Below, in pieces: positions 18,675 to 27,772 of a stretch of DNA of 64,000 nt; the first letter of the stretch is position 1; every line of letters begins with the position of its first letter. A program made the position numbers and the translations under genes. This stretch comes from Anaerococcus sp. Marseille-P3625 (GTDB lineage: Bacteria > Bacillota > Clostridia > Tissierellales > Peptoniphilaceae). The DNA is taken from assembly GCF_900232825.1 (NCBI RefSeq), contig NZ_OCTP01000011.1:397262-461261 (forward strand), written 5' to 3'. The notes below the pieces were generated by a model that was given only the letters and a program-made list of their open reading frames with translations, made no database searches and was not told the origin of the DNA.

Positions 18675-21494
18675 CTATTTTTTTAATATTTTCTTTAAAT
18701 ATTTGCCTGTATATGAATTTTTGTTCTTGGATACCTCTTCAGGAGTGCCAGATGCTACTAAATTGCCCCCACCATCTCCTCCTTCAGGTCCAAGGTCGAT
18801 TATATAATCAGAAACTTTTATAACATCAAGATTATGCTCAATTACAACGACTGTGTTATTTTGATCGACCAAACGATTTAAAACATCGATTAGTTTGTGG
18901 ACATCTGCCATATGAAGGCCTGTGGTTGGCTCATCTAATATATAAAGTGTTTGTCCTGTGCCGACTTTGGAAAGTTCTGTTGCAAGTTTTACCCTTTGAG
19001 CTTCTCCTCCAGATAATTCGGTTGACGGTTGGCCAATTTTAATATAACCAAGTCCAACATCGTATAGACTTTGCAATTTTCTAACTATTGGCGGATGATT
19101 TTCAAAAAATTCTAAGCCTTCTTCGACAGTCATATCCAAAACTTCAGAAATATCCTTGCCCTTATATTTTACCTCAAGAGTTTCTCTGTTGTAACGCTTG
19201 CCATGGCAAACTTCGCATGGCACATATACATCTGGCAAAAACATCATATCTACCTTGATTGTACCATCACCAGAGCAAGCTTCACAACGACCGCCCTTGA
19301 CATTAAAGGAAAATCTGCCTTTGGCATAGCCACGCATTTTTGCTTCGTTGGTCATGGCAAAAACATCTCTAATATGGTCAAAAACTTTGGTGTAAGTTGC
19401 AGGATTTGACCTTGGAGTTCTGCCTATTGGCGATTGGTCAATAGCTATTATTTTGTCGATTTTTTCAAGGCCTAAGATCTCATCGTGTTTTCCTGGTCTT
19501 ATTTTTGTTTTGTTTAATTTTTTGGTTACGGTTTTATATAAGATTTCATTAATAAGTGAGGATTTGCCAGATCCAGAAACTCCCGTTACAGATGTTAGGA
19601 CTCCAAGAGGAATTTTTACATCGATTCCTTTTAGATTATTTTCTCTAGCTCCCTTGATCTCTATAAAATCATTGCTTGTTCGTCTTTTTTGAGGTAGGGC
19701 AATTTTTTTCCTGCCGGATAAATAATCTCCAGTTATGGAATTTTTGCAATTTATTAAATCATCAACACTTCCCTTTGCCACAATTTCACCGCCGTGGATG
19801 CCTGCCAAAGGTCCAATATCTACCAAATAATCGGCAGCTCTTATGGTATCTTCGTCATGCTCTACTATTATTAGAGTATTTCCAATATCGGTTAGATTTC
19901 TCAAAGATTTGATCAATTTGTCATTATCTCTTTGGTGAAGGCCAATTGACGGTTCATCAAGGACGTAGCAAACTCCCACAAGACCTGAGCCTATTTGTGT
20001 AGCAAGCCTTATTCTTTGACTTTCTCCGCCTGATAAGGTTGAGGCCTTACGATTTAATGACAGATAGGAAAGTCCAACATCATTTAAAAATTTAAGCCTT
20101 GCCTTGATTTCATTTACAATAAGCTCGGCAATTTGAGCTTTCATTGGCGAAAGTTTTAGATTTTCAAAAAATTCTAAGGATTTTTCTACAGATAAGCTTG
20201 TAAGTTCGGAAATATTGGTATCGGCAATTTTTATAGCCAAAACTTCTGGCTTTAGCCTATCGCCATGGCAAGTTTGACATTCTTCCTCGCTCATATATAA
20301 TCTAAATTTTTTCCTTACATCTTCTGAATTGCTTCTTTGGTATCTGTCGTGGAGATTTTTTAAAACTCCCTCAAATTTGGCAGTGTATCTTTTTCTGCCG
20401 GAAAAATGACTGTCAAAGACAAAGGTAATTTCTTTTTTTGTCCCATAAAGAATCTCATCGATCATCTTTTTCGGCGCATTTTTTATCGGTTCATCAAGTG
20501 AAAAATCGTAAGTTTTTGCTATGGCATTTATAACTTCATTGTAGTATGTTCCTTTGCCTGCAGAAGCATAAGGTTCTATTGCTCCTTGGTTGATGGATAA
20601 ATTTTTATCTGGGATTATCAAATCTTTGTCGATTTGTAGATGAAAACCAAGTCCATTACAATCTGGACACATACCCAAAGGTGCGTTAAAAGAAAACATA
20701 TTTGGGCTTATTTCTGGCAAAGACATATGGCCATCAGGGCAGGCAAGTTTGCTGCTCATTAGGATTTCTCCACCGTCTATTATATCGATTATTACAAGTC
20801 CATCGGAAAGATTTAGGGCAGTTTCTATGGAATCTGAAAGTCTAGTGTTGATATTTTCTTTTACTACGATTCTATCGACAATTATTGAAATGTCGTGCTT
20901 TTTTGTTTTGGAAAGCTCTATTTCATCTTCCAAATTATGAATTTCTCCATCTACAAGAACTCTTACAAAGCCTTGTTTTTGAATATTTGCCAAAGCTTTT
21001 TTGTGTGTTCCTTTTTTCTCACGAATTACTGGAGAAAGTATTTGTATTCTTGTTTTTTCAGGTAATTCCAAAACCCTATCGACCATTTGGTCTATGGATT
21101 GAGCCTCGATTTTTTTGCCACAAACTGGACAATAAGCATCTCCAATTCTTGCAAAGAGAAGCCTATAATAATCGTAAATTTCTGTAACTGTCGCCACAGT
21201 TGACCTTGGGTTTCTGTTGGTTGTTTTTTGATCGATTGAAATGGAAGGAGAAAGCCCTTCTATAGAATCACAATCTGCCTTATCAAGATTTCCTAAAAAT
21301 TGTCTGGCATAGGATGATAAGCTTTCCACATAGCGCCTTTGTCCTTCTGCATAAATTGTATCAAAGGCTAAAGTGGACTTCCCACTTCCGGAAAGTCCTG
21401 TAAAAACAATCATTTTATCCCTTGGCAATCTTAGGTCGATATTTTTTAGGTTGTTGGTTCTTGCACCTTTTATAACTATATCATGTTCTGTCAA
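18675..21494 (-). CDS. uvrA: Excinuclease ABC subunit A
   Basis: UvrA is the DNA-damage sensor of nucleotide excision repair, a dimeric ATPase that loads UvrB. The 939-residue protein is full length, with two ABC ATPase halves (Walker [10 protein letters not shown] near 31 and GVSGSGKSS near 635), two LSGGE signatures, an N-terminal zinc site beginning CPVCGKK, and the C-terminal zinc-finger CEAC...CEVC. Its start lies 1 bp after the uvrB stop, so the two are tightly coupled. Confidence 0.98.
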   Translation of the reverse strand: MTEHDIVIKGARTNNLKNIDLRLPRDKMIVFTGLSGSGKSTLAFDTIYAEGQRRYVESLSSYARQFLGNLDKADCDSIEGLSPSISIDQKTTNRNPRSTVATVTEIYDYYRLLFARIGDAYCPVCGKKIEAQSIDQMVDRVLELPEKTRIQILSPVIREKKGTHKKALANIQKQGFVRVLVDGEIHNLEDEIELSKTKKHDISIIVDRIVVKENINTRLSDSIETALNLSDGLVIIDIIDGGEILMSSKLACPDGHMSLPEISPNMFSFNAPLGMCPDCNGLGFHLQIDKDLIIPDKNLSINQGAIEPYASAGKGTYYNEVINAIAKTYDFSLDEPIKNAPKKMIDEILYGTKKEITFVFDSHFSGRKRYTAKFEGVLKNLHDRYQRSNSEDVRKKFRLYMSEEECQTCHGDRLKPEVLAIKIADTNISELTSLSVEKSLEFFENLKLSPMKAQIAELIVNEIKARLKFLNDVGLSYLSLNRKASTLSGGESQRIRLATQIGSGLVGVCYVLDEPSIGLHQRDNDKLIKSLRNLTDIGNTLIIVEHDEDTIRAADYLVDIGPLAGIHGGEIVAKGSVDDLINCKNSITGDYLSGRKKIALPQKRRTSNDFIEIKGARENNLKGIDVKIPLGVLTSVTGVSGSGKSSLINEILYKTVTKKLNKTKIRPGKHDEILGLEKIDKIIAIDQSPIGRTPRSNPATYTKVFDHIRDVFAMTNEAKMRGYAKGRFSFNVKGGRCEACSGDGTIKVDMMFLPDVYVPCEVCHGKRYNRETLEVKYKGKDISEVLDMTVEEGLEFFENHPPIVRKLQSLYDVGLGYIKIGQPSTELSGGEAQRVKLATELSKVGTGQTLYILDEPTTGLHMADVHKLIDVLNRLVDQNNTVVVIEHNLDVIKVSDYIIDLGPEGGDGGGNLVASGTPEEVSKNKNSYTGKYLKKILKK

Positions 21495-21495
21495 T

Positions 21496-23463
21496 TTATA
21501 CTCCTGGGAAATTTTCTTTCATTTTCTTTATCTGATCGCGAATATTGGCAGCTCTTTCAAAGTCCAATTCCTCAGCCGCCTTATACATTTGCGCCTCAAG
21601 ATTAATAATTATTGTATCTATATCATCAGCTGTAAATTCTTCAATGTCATTATCTTCCAATTTCTTTGTAACTTGAATCATCTGACCGATATTTTTTCTA
21701 ATTGTAGTTGGGGTAATCTTGTGTTTTTTGTTAAATTCCGTCTGAATTTCACGTCTGCGTTTCGTTTCATCCATTGCAACTTTCATAGAGCCTGTAATGC
21801 TATCTCCATAAAGAATTACGTGTCCCTCGGAATTTCTGGCAGCTCTTCCTATGGTTTGGATTAGGGATCTTTCACTTCGCAAAAATCCTTCCTTATCTGC
21901 ATCTAGAATTGCAATAAAACTTACTTCTGGTATGTCAAGACCCTCACGTAAGAGGTTGATTCCAACTAATACATCAAATTCTCCAAGTCTAAGCTCTCTT
22001 ATAATTTCACTTCTTTCGATGGTTTTTATATCAGAGTGTAAATATTTTACCTTGATGCCATTTTGGGTAAGATAAGTTGTCAAATCCTCTGCCATTTTCT
22101 TAGTAAGTGTTGTAACAAGGGTCCTATCGCCTTTTTCGGTCGTCTTATAAATTTCATTCATCAGATCGTCAATTTGATTTTCTGTTGGACGAACTTCAAC
22201 TTTTGGATCCAAAAGTCCAGTTGGTCGTATGATTTGATCGACCATTTGACCCTTGGTTTTTTCCATTTCGTAAGGTCCTGGTGTTGCTGAAACGTAAATT
22301 GCTTGATTGATTAAACTTTCAAATTCGGCAAATTTTAATGGTCTATTATCAAGAGCTGAAGGAAGTCTAAAACCATAATCAACCAAATTTTGCTTACGAC
22401 TCCTATCTCCCTCATACATTCCACCAACTTGTGGAATTGAAACATGGCTTTCATCGACCATTAGCAAAAAATCTTTTGGAAAATAATCTATAAGTGTGTA
22501 AGGTCTGGAACCTGGTGCTCTTTGGCTAAGGTGTCTTGAATAATTTTCAATTCCAGAGCAAAATCCAATTTCCTTTAGCATTTCTATATCATAACGAGTT
22601 CTTTGCTCAAGTCTTTGAGCTTCGAGAAGTTTATTCTCCCTATTTAATTCATCTAAGCGCTCAGCAAGTTCTTCTTCTATGGTTATAATAGCTTTTTCGG
22701 TTTTTTCGCTAGTTGTGGCATAATGACTTGCCGGATAAATATAAGCATGGCTTAGTTTTGCCGTAACTTTGCCAGTTAATGAGTCAAATTCAGAAATTTC
22801 TTCTATTTCATCGCCAAAAAACTCAATTCTTATAGCTTTTTGGTCAAAGCCTGCTGGGAAAATATCCAAAATATCTCCACGCCTTCTAAAAGTTCCACGA
22901 TCAAAGTCGATATCATTTCGCACATATTGAACGTCGATTAGCTTTCTCATAACTTCTTCTGGAGCAATTTCCTGGTTAGGACGAAGGCTTACCACAAGTT
23001 TTTTGTAATCAATCGGATCTCCCAAACCATAAATACAAGAAACACTTGCCACAATAATTACATCTTTTCTTTCAAAAAGCGCCATGGTTGCAGAATGTCG
23101 CATCTTATCAATCTCATCGTTGATTGAAGAATCCTTGGCAATATAAGTATCAGTTGCGGCAACATAAGCTTCTGGTTGGTAATAATCGTAATAGGAAACA
23201 AAATATTCCACAGCATTATCTGGGAAAAATTCCTTAAATTCTGTAAATAATTGGTAGGCCAAAGTCTTGTTATGAGCCAAAATAAGGGTCGGCCTTTGAA
23301 CTTTTTCAATAACATTTGCCATAGTAAAAGTCTTACCAGAGCCTGTAACTCCTCGCAAAATTTGGTGTTTTTTGCCGGAAATTAGCCCTTGGGATAATTT
23401 TTCAATAGCCTCTGGCTGATCGCCTTTAGGCTTATAGCTAGAATTTATTTTAAATTTCTGCAA
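21496..23463 (-). CDS. uvrB: Excinuclease ABC subunit B
   Basis: UvrB is the damage-verifying helicase-like subunit that UvrC joins for incision. The 655-residue protein shows Walker [10 protein letters not shown], the beta-hairpin region [11 protein letters not shown], helicase motifs including [18 protein letters not shown], and a C-terminal UVR domain ([20 protein letters not shown]). The start is TTG at 23463, 8 bp after AAAGG. A hairpin with a T-run lies 40 bp upstream in the leader. It is the first gene of uvrB-uvrA-small protein. Confidence 0.97.
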   Translation of the reverse strand: MQKFKINSSYKPKGDQPEAIEKLSQGLISGKKHQILRGVTGSGKTFTMANVIEKVQRPTLILAHNKTLAYQLFTEFKEFFPDNAVEYFVSYYDYYQPEAYVAATDTYIAKDSSINDEIDKMRHSATMALFERKDVIIVASVSCIYGLGDPIDYKKLVVSLRPNQEIAPEEVMRKLIDVQYVRNDIDFDRGTFRRRGDILDIFPAGFDQKAIRIEFFGDEIEEISEFDSLTGKVTAKLSHAYIYPASHYATTSEKTEKAIITIEEELAERLDELNRENKLLEAQRLEQRTRYDIEMLKEIGFCSGIENYSRHLSQRAPGSRPYTLIDYFPKDFLLMVDESHVSIPQVGGMYEGDRSRKQNLVDYGFRLPSALDNRPLKFAEFESLINQAIYVSATPGPYEMEKTKGQMVDQIIRPTGLLDPKVEVRPTENQIDDLMNEIYKTTEKGDRTLVTTLTKKMAEDLTTYLTQNGIKVKYLHSDIKTIERSEIIRELRLGEFDVLVGINLLREGLDIPEVSFIAILDADKEGFLRSERSLIQTIGRAARNSEGHVILYGDSITGSMKVAMDETKRRREIQTEFNKKHKITPTTIRKNIGQMIQVTKKLEDNDIEEFTADDIDTIIINLEAQMYKAAEELDFERAANIRDQIKKMKENFPGV

Positions 23464-23489
23464 AAAATTTTCCTTTCTTAATTTTTAAA

Positions 23490-23520
23490 ATATATAAAAA
23501 ACTCAGGATAAAAATCCTGA
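23490..23520 (-). terminator. Terminator-like hairpin in the uvrB leader
   Basis: TCAGGAT (23503-23509) and ATCCTGA (23514-23520) form a 7-bp stem with loop AAAA. On the minus strand it is followed at once by GTTTTTTATATATTTT. It points toward uvrB, only 40 bp from the TTG start, with no minus-strand gene upstream to terminate. It could attenuate uvrBA or block stray transcription. Confidence 0.6.
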
Positions 23521-23662
23521 CTAATAATTTTCAAAGTTCAAGTAAAATATACTATTTTACTAGGTTTTTTCAATTATCATAAATTATTAGAAAAAGATTT
23601 TTTGGGTATATATCTATCAGAGGAATCGGAAAATTTAAGAAAGGATTAGAAAGGTAGAAAAT

Positions 23663-24640
23663 ATGAAAAAATTAATCAACAATCCGCAAAATATCGTAGA
23701 TGAAATGCTAGATGGACTTGTAAAGGCAAATCCTAAGGAAATTGTAAGACTTGAAAACACCAACGTTATCGCAAGAATTGATGCGCCAGTTGCTGGCAAA
23801 GTTGGTCTTATCTCTGGTGGTGGCTCAGGTCATGAACCAGCTCACGCAGGTTATGTTGGTAAAGGTATGCTAGATTGTGCTGTAGCAGGTGATATCTTTA
23901 CATCTCCAACTCCAGATCAAGTTTTAGAAGCTATCAAAAAAGCAAATTCAGGCAAGGGCGTATTTATGGTAATCAAAAACTACCAAGGCGACGTTATGAA
24001 CTTTGAAATGGCTGGAGAAATGGCTCAAATGGAAGGCATTGACGTTGATTATGTCATTGTTAACGACGATATAGTTGTTGAGAAAAAAGAAGATAGACGT
24101 GGCGTTTGTGGTACACTATTTGTTCACAAAACTCTTGGTGCAATGGCAGAAAATGGTGCAAGCCTAGCTGAAATCAAAGAAATGGCAGAAAAAATCGTAA
24201 AAGATATCAAATCTATCGGCATGGCAACAAAACCTTGCATAAATCCAGCAGATGGCAAAGAAAGCTTTACTTTAGCAGATAACGAAATAGAAATGGGTAT
24301 CGGTATCCACGGCGAAGAAGGTATCCAAAAAGAAGAAATGAAAACTGCTGATGAAATCGTAAAGGAAATGGTTGACAGACTCCTAGTAGAAATAGAAGAT
24401 AAAGATAGCGAATATGCAGTATTTGTAAACGGCATGGGCGCAACACCAGAAATGGAACTTTATATAATAAACAATTCCCTAGCAGATTATCTAAAAGAAA
24501 AAGGCATCAAAGTTGCTAGAACTTATATAGGAAACTTCATGACCAGTATGGATATGGCAGGATTTTCAATCACCCTTTATAGAGTTGACGAAGAAAGACT
24601 AAAATTATTAGATCAAGAAGTTCACGTAGTGAGGAAATAA
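23663..24640 (+). CDS. dhaK: PTS-dependent dihydroxyacetone kinase, DhaK subunit
   Basis: DhaK binds dihydroxyacetone covalently and hands it to DhaL for phosphorylation. The 325-residue protein has the SGGGSGHEPAHAG loop (51-63) and the substrate-linking histidine His216 in MGIGIHGEEG. It is the first gene of dhaK-dhaL-dhaM and has a GAAAGG site. Its stop overlaps the dhaL start (TAATG). The pathway feeds dihydroxyacetone into glycolysis as DHAP. No glycerol dehydrogenase or DhaS/DhaR regulator lies next to it. Confidence 0.96.
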   Translation: MKKLINNPQNIVDEMLDGLVKANPKEIVRLENTNVIARIDAPVAGKVGLISGGGSGHEPAHAGYVGKGMLDCAVAGDIFTSPTPDQVLEAIKKANSGKGVFMVIKNYQGDVMNFEMAGEMAQMEGIDVDYVIVNDDIVVEKKEDRRGVCGTLFVHKTLGAMAENGASLAEIKEMAEKIVKDIKSIGMATKPCINPADGKESFTLADNEIEMGIGIHGEEGIQKEEMKTADEIVKEMVDRLLVEIEDKDSEYAVFVNGMGATPEMELYIINNSLADYLKEKGIKVARTYIGNFMTSMDMAGFSITLYRVDEERLKLLDQEVHVVRK

Positions 24641-25239
24641 TGGAAATAAAAAAAGTACAAGAAATTTTAAACAAAGTTTCAGATGAGATTATAGCAAACA
24701 AAGATTATCTAACAGACCTTGATAGATCAATAGGCGATGCTGACCACGGAGTAAATATGGCAAAGGGTTTTGGTTTTGCCAAAGAAGCTATTGAGGGCGA
24801 ATTTTCCGATTACAAATCTTTGTTTATGAAAATTTCTATGACCCTAATTTCCAAAGTTGGTGGAGCAAGTGGCCCACTTTATGGAACATTTTTCATGAAA
24901 TTTGCTCAAGAATTAAATAATATAGAAGATTTAAACCGCGAAGTTTTAAACAAAGCTTTCCAAAGTGGAGTTGAGGGTGTTAAACAAAGGGGCAAGGCAA
25001 ATCTTTTGGATAAAACCATGGTCGATGTCCTAGAACCAGTTGCCGATGCACTTAACGAAGGCAAATCTTATAAAGAAATTATAGAGCTTGCCAAAGAAAA
25101 AATGGAAAAAACCAGCGAATACAAGGCAAACAAGGGACGTGCTTCCTATGTTGGAGAAAGATCAATTGGTCATATAGACCCAGGTGCAGCAAGCTCTTAT
25201 TTGATGATAAAAACTGCTTTTGGAGAATTAAATGATTAA
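24640..25239 (+). CDS. dhaL: Dihydroxyacetone kinase, ADP-binding DhaL subunit
   Basis: DhaL carries a tightly bound ADP that DhaM rephosphorylates, and transfers the phosphate to dihydroxyacetone on DhaK. The 199-residue protein has the Mg-ADP binding acidic motif DRSIGDADHGVNMAKGF (about 28-44), the GGASGPLYGT loop (about 77-86) and the DPGAASS region near the C-terminus. It starts within the dhaK stop and overlaps dhaM by 8 bp, so the three proteins are likely made in fixed proportion. Confidence 0.96.
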   Translation: MEIKKVQEILNKVSDEIIANKDYLTDLDRSIGDADHGVNMAKGFGFAKEAIEGEFSDYKSLFMKISMTLISKVGGASGPLYGTFFMKFAQELNNIEDLNREVLNKAFQSGVEGVKQRGKANLLDKTMVDVLEPVADALNEGKSYKEIIELAKEKMEKTSEYKANKGRASYVGERSIGHIDPGAASSYLMIKTAFGELND

Positions 25240-25618
25240 TATTCTAATAACAAGTCATAGCAATAAGCTTGCCCAAGGCCTTACAGAACTAATTTCGCAA
25301 ATGGCAGCAAATGTGAGAATAGAATATTCTGGTGGCACAGAAGATGGAGAACTTGGCTCAAACTTTGAAGAAATAAACCAAAAAATGACAGAACTTGCCG
25401 AAGATGGTCTAGTAGTATTCTTTGACCTAGGTTCATCAATGATGAATTGCCAAATGGCTTATGATATGCTAGATGAAAATCTCAAGGAAAAAGTCATAAT
25501 AGCAGGCTCTCCTCTTGTAGAATCTGCCTTTGAAATAGCAATAGACATTAATGAAGATACAAAATTAGAAGAAATAAAAGAAAAAATAGCTTCTTATCAT
25601 ATGAATAAGCTAGCATAA
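25232..25618 (+). CDS. dhaM: Dihydroxyacetone kinase phosphotransfer subunit DhaM (EIIA domain only)
   Basis: DhaM receives phosphate from HPr of the PTS and rephosphorylates ADP on DhaL. This 128-residue form holds only the EIIA-mannose-like domain, with the phosphorylated histidine in ITSHSNKLAQGL (His9) and a conserved LVVFFDLGSSMMN. It lacks the HPr and enzyme I-like domains found in E. coli DhaM, as usual for Firmicutes. It is the last gene of the operon. Confidence 0.95.
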   Translation: MINILITSHSNKLAQGLTELISQMAANVRIEYSGGTEDGELGSNFEEINQKMTELAEDGLVVFFDLGSSMMNCQMAYDMLDENLKEKVIIAGSPLVESAFEIAIDINEDTKLEEIKEKIASYHMNKLA

Positions 25619-25627
25619 AAACAAAAA

Positions 25628-25659
25628 AATCGACTAGGGAAAGCCTAGTCGATTTTTTT
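25628..25659 (+). terminator. Terminator of dhaKLM
   Basis: AATCGACTAGG (25628-25638) pairs perfectly with CCTAGTCGATT (25644-25654) around GAAAG, followed by a run of T to 25659. A-rich sequence before the stem would also allow function on the minus strand. Confidence 0.93.
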
Positions 25660-25740
25660 AATAGAAATTTTTAAGCTAATTTTTTTATTAATCACGATAT
25701 ATGATATATGTCTTATATTTCTATATTAATTTAATTTCTC

Positions 25741-25883
25741 GCCTCCGTCCTTGGAGGGCGGCTTTAAGGGACTTTCGATTGTCCCTCCAAAGCCCCCTCC
25801 AAACCACCCAGCAAACGACACCCTATAAACGACCATTGCATGGAGCAATAAATGTAGGAATTGCTTCGCAATGTCCTATTTGA
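25741..25883 (+). repeat. GC-rich repeat module A, solo copy
   Basis: This is a 143-bp copy of the left module of the MITE-like element. It opens with the terminal sequence GCCTCCGTCCTTGGAGGGCGG, contains a long imperfect hairpin (GGAGGGCGGCTTT... pairing with ...AAAGCCCCCTCC) and two small ones with ATTGC/GCAAT stems. The 50 bp to its left match, in inverse orientation, the AT flank found at 34371-34425. The linker and module B are missing here. Confidence 0.85.
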
Positions 25884-25889
25884 AAACCT

Positions 25890-25940
25890 AGAACCACCTG
25901 GCATGTTGAGCGAGCGAAGCGAGTCGAAACATCTCCTTGG
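25890..25940 (-). repeat. TCGACT-type palindromic repeat, ATGTT/AACAT stem
   Basis: Read on the minus strand: ATGTT, then TCGACTCGCTTCGCTCGCTC, then AACAT followed by GCCAGGTGG. It shares flanks and core with copies at 34462, 35770 and 36321, but has a shorter inner hairpin (CGCTTCGCTCG). Confidence 0.75.
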
Positions 25941-25969
25941 AATTGGAAAATATTTATAAAAAAACACTC

Positions 25970-26090
25970 CCAAGATCCTTCGACTCCAGTTTGCAAAAGC
26001 AAACTTCCGCTCAGGATGCCAGCTGAGTATAAGTGTTTTAGGAAAATAGAAAAATTTGGTGTCTTTTAATTTATCATAATTTTAATGATA
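25970..26090 (+). repeat. TCGACT-type palindromic repeat (ATCCT/AGGAT stem) with AT-rich tail, copy 1
   Basis: CCCAAG leads into ATCCT, TCGACT, an inner hairpin AGTTTGC-AAAA-GCAAACT, CGCTC, AGGAT and GCCAG, followed by about 70 bp of AT-rich sequence. The whole block recurs nearly unchanged at 31160-31282, again directly before a module-A end. Confidence 0.85.
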
Positions 26091-26216
26091 GCCTTCGTCC
26101 TTGGAGGGCGGCTTTAAGATTGAGTTATAAAAAATAAAAATAAAAGTATATACATATTTTTTTATTGATTATATAATAATTTAATATCTTTTATGTTTTC
26201 TTTTTTTTAATAAATT
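26091..26216 (+). repeat. Solo end fragment of the MITE-like element
   Basis: The terminal 28 bp (GCCTTCGTCCTTGGAGGGCG...) are followed by an AT-rich spacer ending ATCTTTTATGTTTTC..., the same arrangement as the distal end of the complete minus-strand copy at 33894-34021. It abuts the full element at 26217. Confidence 0.8.
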
Positions 26217-26879
26217 GCCTTCGTTTTTGGAGGGCGGCTTTAAGGGACTTTCGATTGTCCCTCCAAAGCCCCCTCCAAACCACCCAGCAAACCTCACCCT
26301 ATAAACGACCATTGCATGGAGCAATAAATGTAGGAATTGCTTCGCAATGTCCTATTTGAAATTATCATCACAAATTCGAGACAAAAAACTGACTGATTTT
26401 TCAAACTTTTTAAAACTATTTTTCAAAAAAAGAATTCGCGGAGCGAACTTCTTCTGCTCATTGCTCCACGCAGTGGCGGCGGGAGATAAAAGCCCATTGA
26501 TTTTGGGCTTTTATCCCGAAAACAGAGTGCGGTAGCACGTAGGAGCTTCGAAGAAGCGAGTTTTCGTAGAACAAGGGTAAGGGGGTTTGGGGGAGATAAA
26601 CACCCATTGATTTTGGGTGTTTATCCCGAAAACAGAGTGCGGTAGCACGGAAGAGCTTCGAAGAAGCGGGTTTTCGTGGGACGTAGGGGTCTGTCCTCCA
26701 GAAGCCGGACGGGCTAGTAACCCCTCGTCCCTACGCCCCAAAAACGAAGCAATTTTTTTAAATAATAGAATAATAAAAGAAATCTAATTATTATTAAATT
26801 CACAATAAAAAAATATTTCTATGTTTTTATTTTGATTTTTTTAAACCCAATCTTAAAGCCGCCCTCCAAGGACGAAGGC
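26217..26879 (+). mobile_element. MITE-like repeat element, copy 1 (enlarged)
   Basis: Layout: module A (26217-26360), AT-rich linker containing ACTGACTGAT, module B (26431-26752), AT-rich spacer, then an inverted terminal sequence (26852-26879). The ends are inverted repeats of GCCTTCGTYYTTGGAGGGCGG. It is about 180 bp longer than the 480-bp standard because module B holds a tandem 110-bp structured unit and a larger terminal hairpin loop (around 26690-26718). No protein is credibly encoded, so movement would need a transposase from elsewhere. Confidence 0.8.
26480..26699 (+). repeat. Tandem pair of 110-bp structured units inside module B
   Basis: Two units, exactly 110 bp apart. Each has a 12-bp hairpin around loop TTGATTT (arms 26485-26496/26504-26515 and 26595-26606/26614-26625). 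A predicted three-way junction follows: CGAAAAC...GTTTTCG enclosing GTGC-GGTA-GCAC and GCTTC-GAA-GAAGC. The hairpin arms differ between units at two base pairs, and in both cases the partner base has changed too, so pairing is kept. Confidence 0.8.
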
Positions 26880-26962
26880 ATATTATTAAAAAGATTGAAT
26901 CATAAAAGAAATTAAATAACTAAATAATCTAAAAATAAAAAATATTCCCTCTACCAAAAAAT
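26880..26962. other. AT-rich DNA after the repeat element
   Basis: Low-complexity AT-rich sequence between the repeat end and the small membrane protein gene. No feature recognised. Confidence 0.5.
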
Positions 26963-27124
26963 TCACATTGACATATAATTCTCACCTTTTTTTGACCTTA
27001 TAAATAAAATCAAGCCTATTAGCAAGAAGAAAAATCCAACTCCGCCTTGTTTTTTAAAAAATAGTACAACTGATGCAATGATTGCTATTATCGCTCCTAT
27101 TTGTTTTAATTTTTTATCATCCAT
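26963..27124 (-). CDS. Small two-helix membrane protein, 53 residues
   Basis: From ATG at 27124 (AGGA ribosome site 7 bp upstream) a frame of 53 codons reads MDDKKLKQIGAIIAIIASVV and continues through a short KKQGG turn to a second hydrophobic segment (GFFFLLIGLILFI) and a basic tail ending at TGA 26963-26965. Two short transmembrane helices with positive ends are clear. No family is recognised. It is divergent from the metal-efflux operon, with 53 bp between its start and the operon's -35 box. Confidence 0.6.
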   Translation of the reverse strand: MDDKKLKQIGAIIAIIASVVLFFKKQGGVGFFFLLIGLILFIRSKKGENYMSM

Positions 27125-27177
27125 ATTATTCCTCGCTTTTCTTTTTAATACTTATACCCAAAATCAAAAATTTTTTC

Positions 27178-27205
27178 TTGACAAAATAAATATATGAGTT
27201 ACAAT
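27178..27205 (+). promoter_or_regulatory. Promoter of the metal-efflux operon
   Basis: TTGACA (27178-27183) and TACAAT (27200-27205) are separated by 16 bp, immediately before the ArsR-type operator. Confidence 0.8.
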
Positions 27206-27214
27206 AAATATGAA

Positions 27215-27228
27215 CATATGATCATATG
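27215..27228. promoter_or_regulatory. ArsR/SmtB-family operator
   Basis: CATATGATCATATG is a perfect 14-bp palindrome inside the longer imperfect dyad ATATGAACATATG...CATATGAATA. Its form and its position over the start region match operators of CzrA/CadC-type metal sensors. The regulator is encoded directly downstream, so autorepression relieved by Zn or Cd is expected. Confidence 0.75.
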
Positions 27229-27241
27229 AATAGAGGTGTAT

Positions 27242-27538
27242 ATGAAAACTTTAACTGACGAAGAAATAATTTTCGATCTGGCAGATTTATTTAAGCTTTT
27301 TGGAGATTCGACAAGACTTAGGATTTTAAATGAGCTTTTTAATGGCCCAATGAGCGTTGGTGACATAGCCGAAGACTTGGAAATGAGCCAATCAGCCATA
27401 AGTCACCAGCTGAAAAGTTTAAAGGATAATAATTTAGTTGCTTCAAAAAGAGATGGCAAGTCCATATTTTATTCACTTGCCGATGACCATGTTAAAACAA
27501 TTTTTAAAAGTGGATTAGAACACATAAAGGAGAAATAA
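27242..27538 (+). CDS. ArsR/SmtB-family metal-sensing repressor
   Basis: A winged-helix repressor of about 98 residues (recognition region MSVGDIAEDLEMSQSAISHQLKSL). Its last helix reads DDHVKTIFKSGLEHIKEK, which keeps the D-x-H...H-x-x-[HE] spacing of the alpha-5 zinc site in CzrA/SmtB, with Glu as the final ligand. An N-terminal CadC-type cysteine site is absent. Zn, Co or Cd sensing is therefore likely. ATG at 27242 is preferred over a GTG two codons earlier because AGAGGTG then acts as ribosome site. First gene of the efflux operon. Confidence 0.9.
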   Translation: MKTLTDEEIIFDLADLFKLFGDSTRLRILNELFNGPMSVGDIAEDLEMSQSAISHQLKSLKDNNLVASKRDGKSIFYSLADDHVKTIFKSGLEHIKEK

Positions 27539-27766
27539 ATGAAATACAAATACAATATAGAAAGCGAAAATTTATGCCCACATTGCGCTACAAAAATCGA
27601 AGATGCTATGAAAAAAATTGATGGCGTTATAGATGTCAATCTTTCAGCTCTTACAAGAAAATTAAAGCTAGAAACAACTGACGATGCTGATATAGAAAAT
27701 ATCATGGAAGAAGCAAATCGCCTTGCAGAAAAATACGAACCAGGAACAAATTTTGTCAAAAAGTAG
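27539..27766 (+). CDS. Stand-alone heavy-metal-associated (HMA) domain protein
   Basis: A 75-residue ferredoxin-like metal-binding domain with the motif ENLCPHCATKIEDAM (CxxC at about 13-16). It resembles the N-terminal metal-binding domain normally fused to Zn/Cd P-type ATPases. Here the ATPase encoded next lacks that domain, so this protein probably works as its metal chaperone or detached regulatory domain. It starts directly after the repressor stop and ends 6 bp before the ATPase gene. Confidence 0.9.
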   Translation: MKYKYNIESENLCPHCATKIEDAMKKIDGVIDVNLSALTRKLKLETTDDADIENIMEEANRLAEKYEPGTNFVKK

Positions 27767-27772
27767 GCTATT

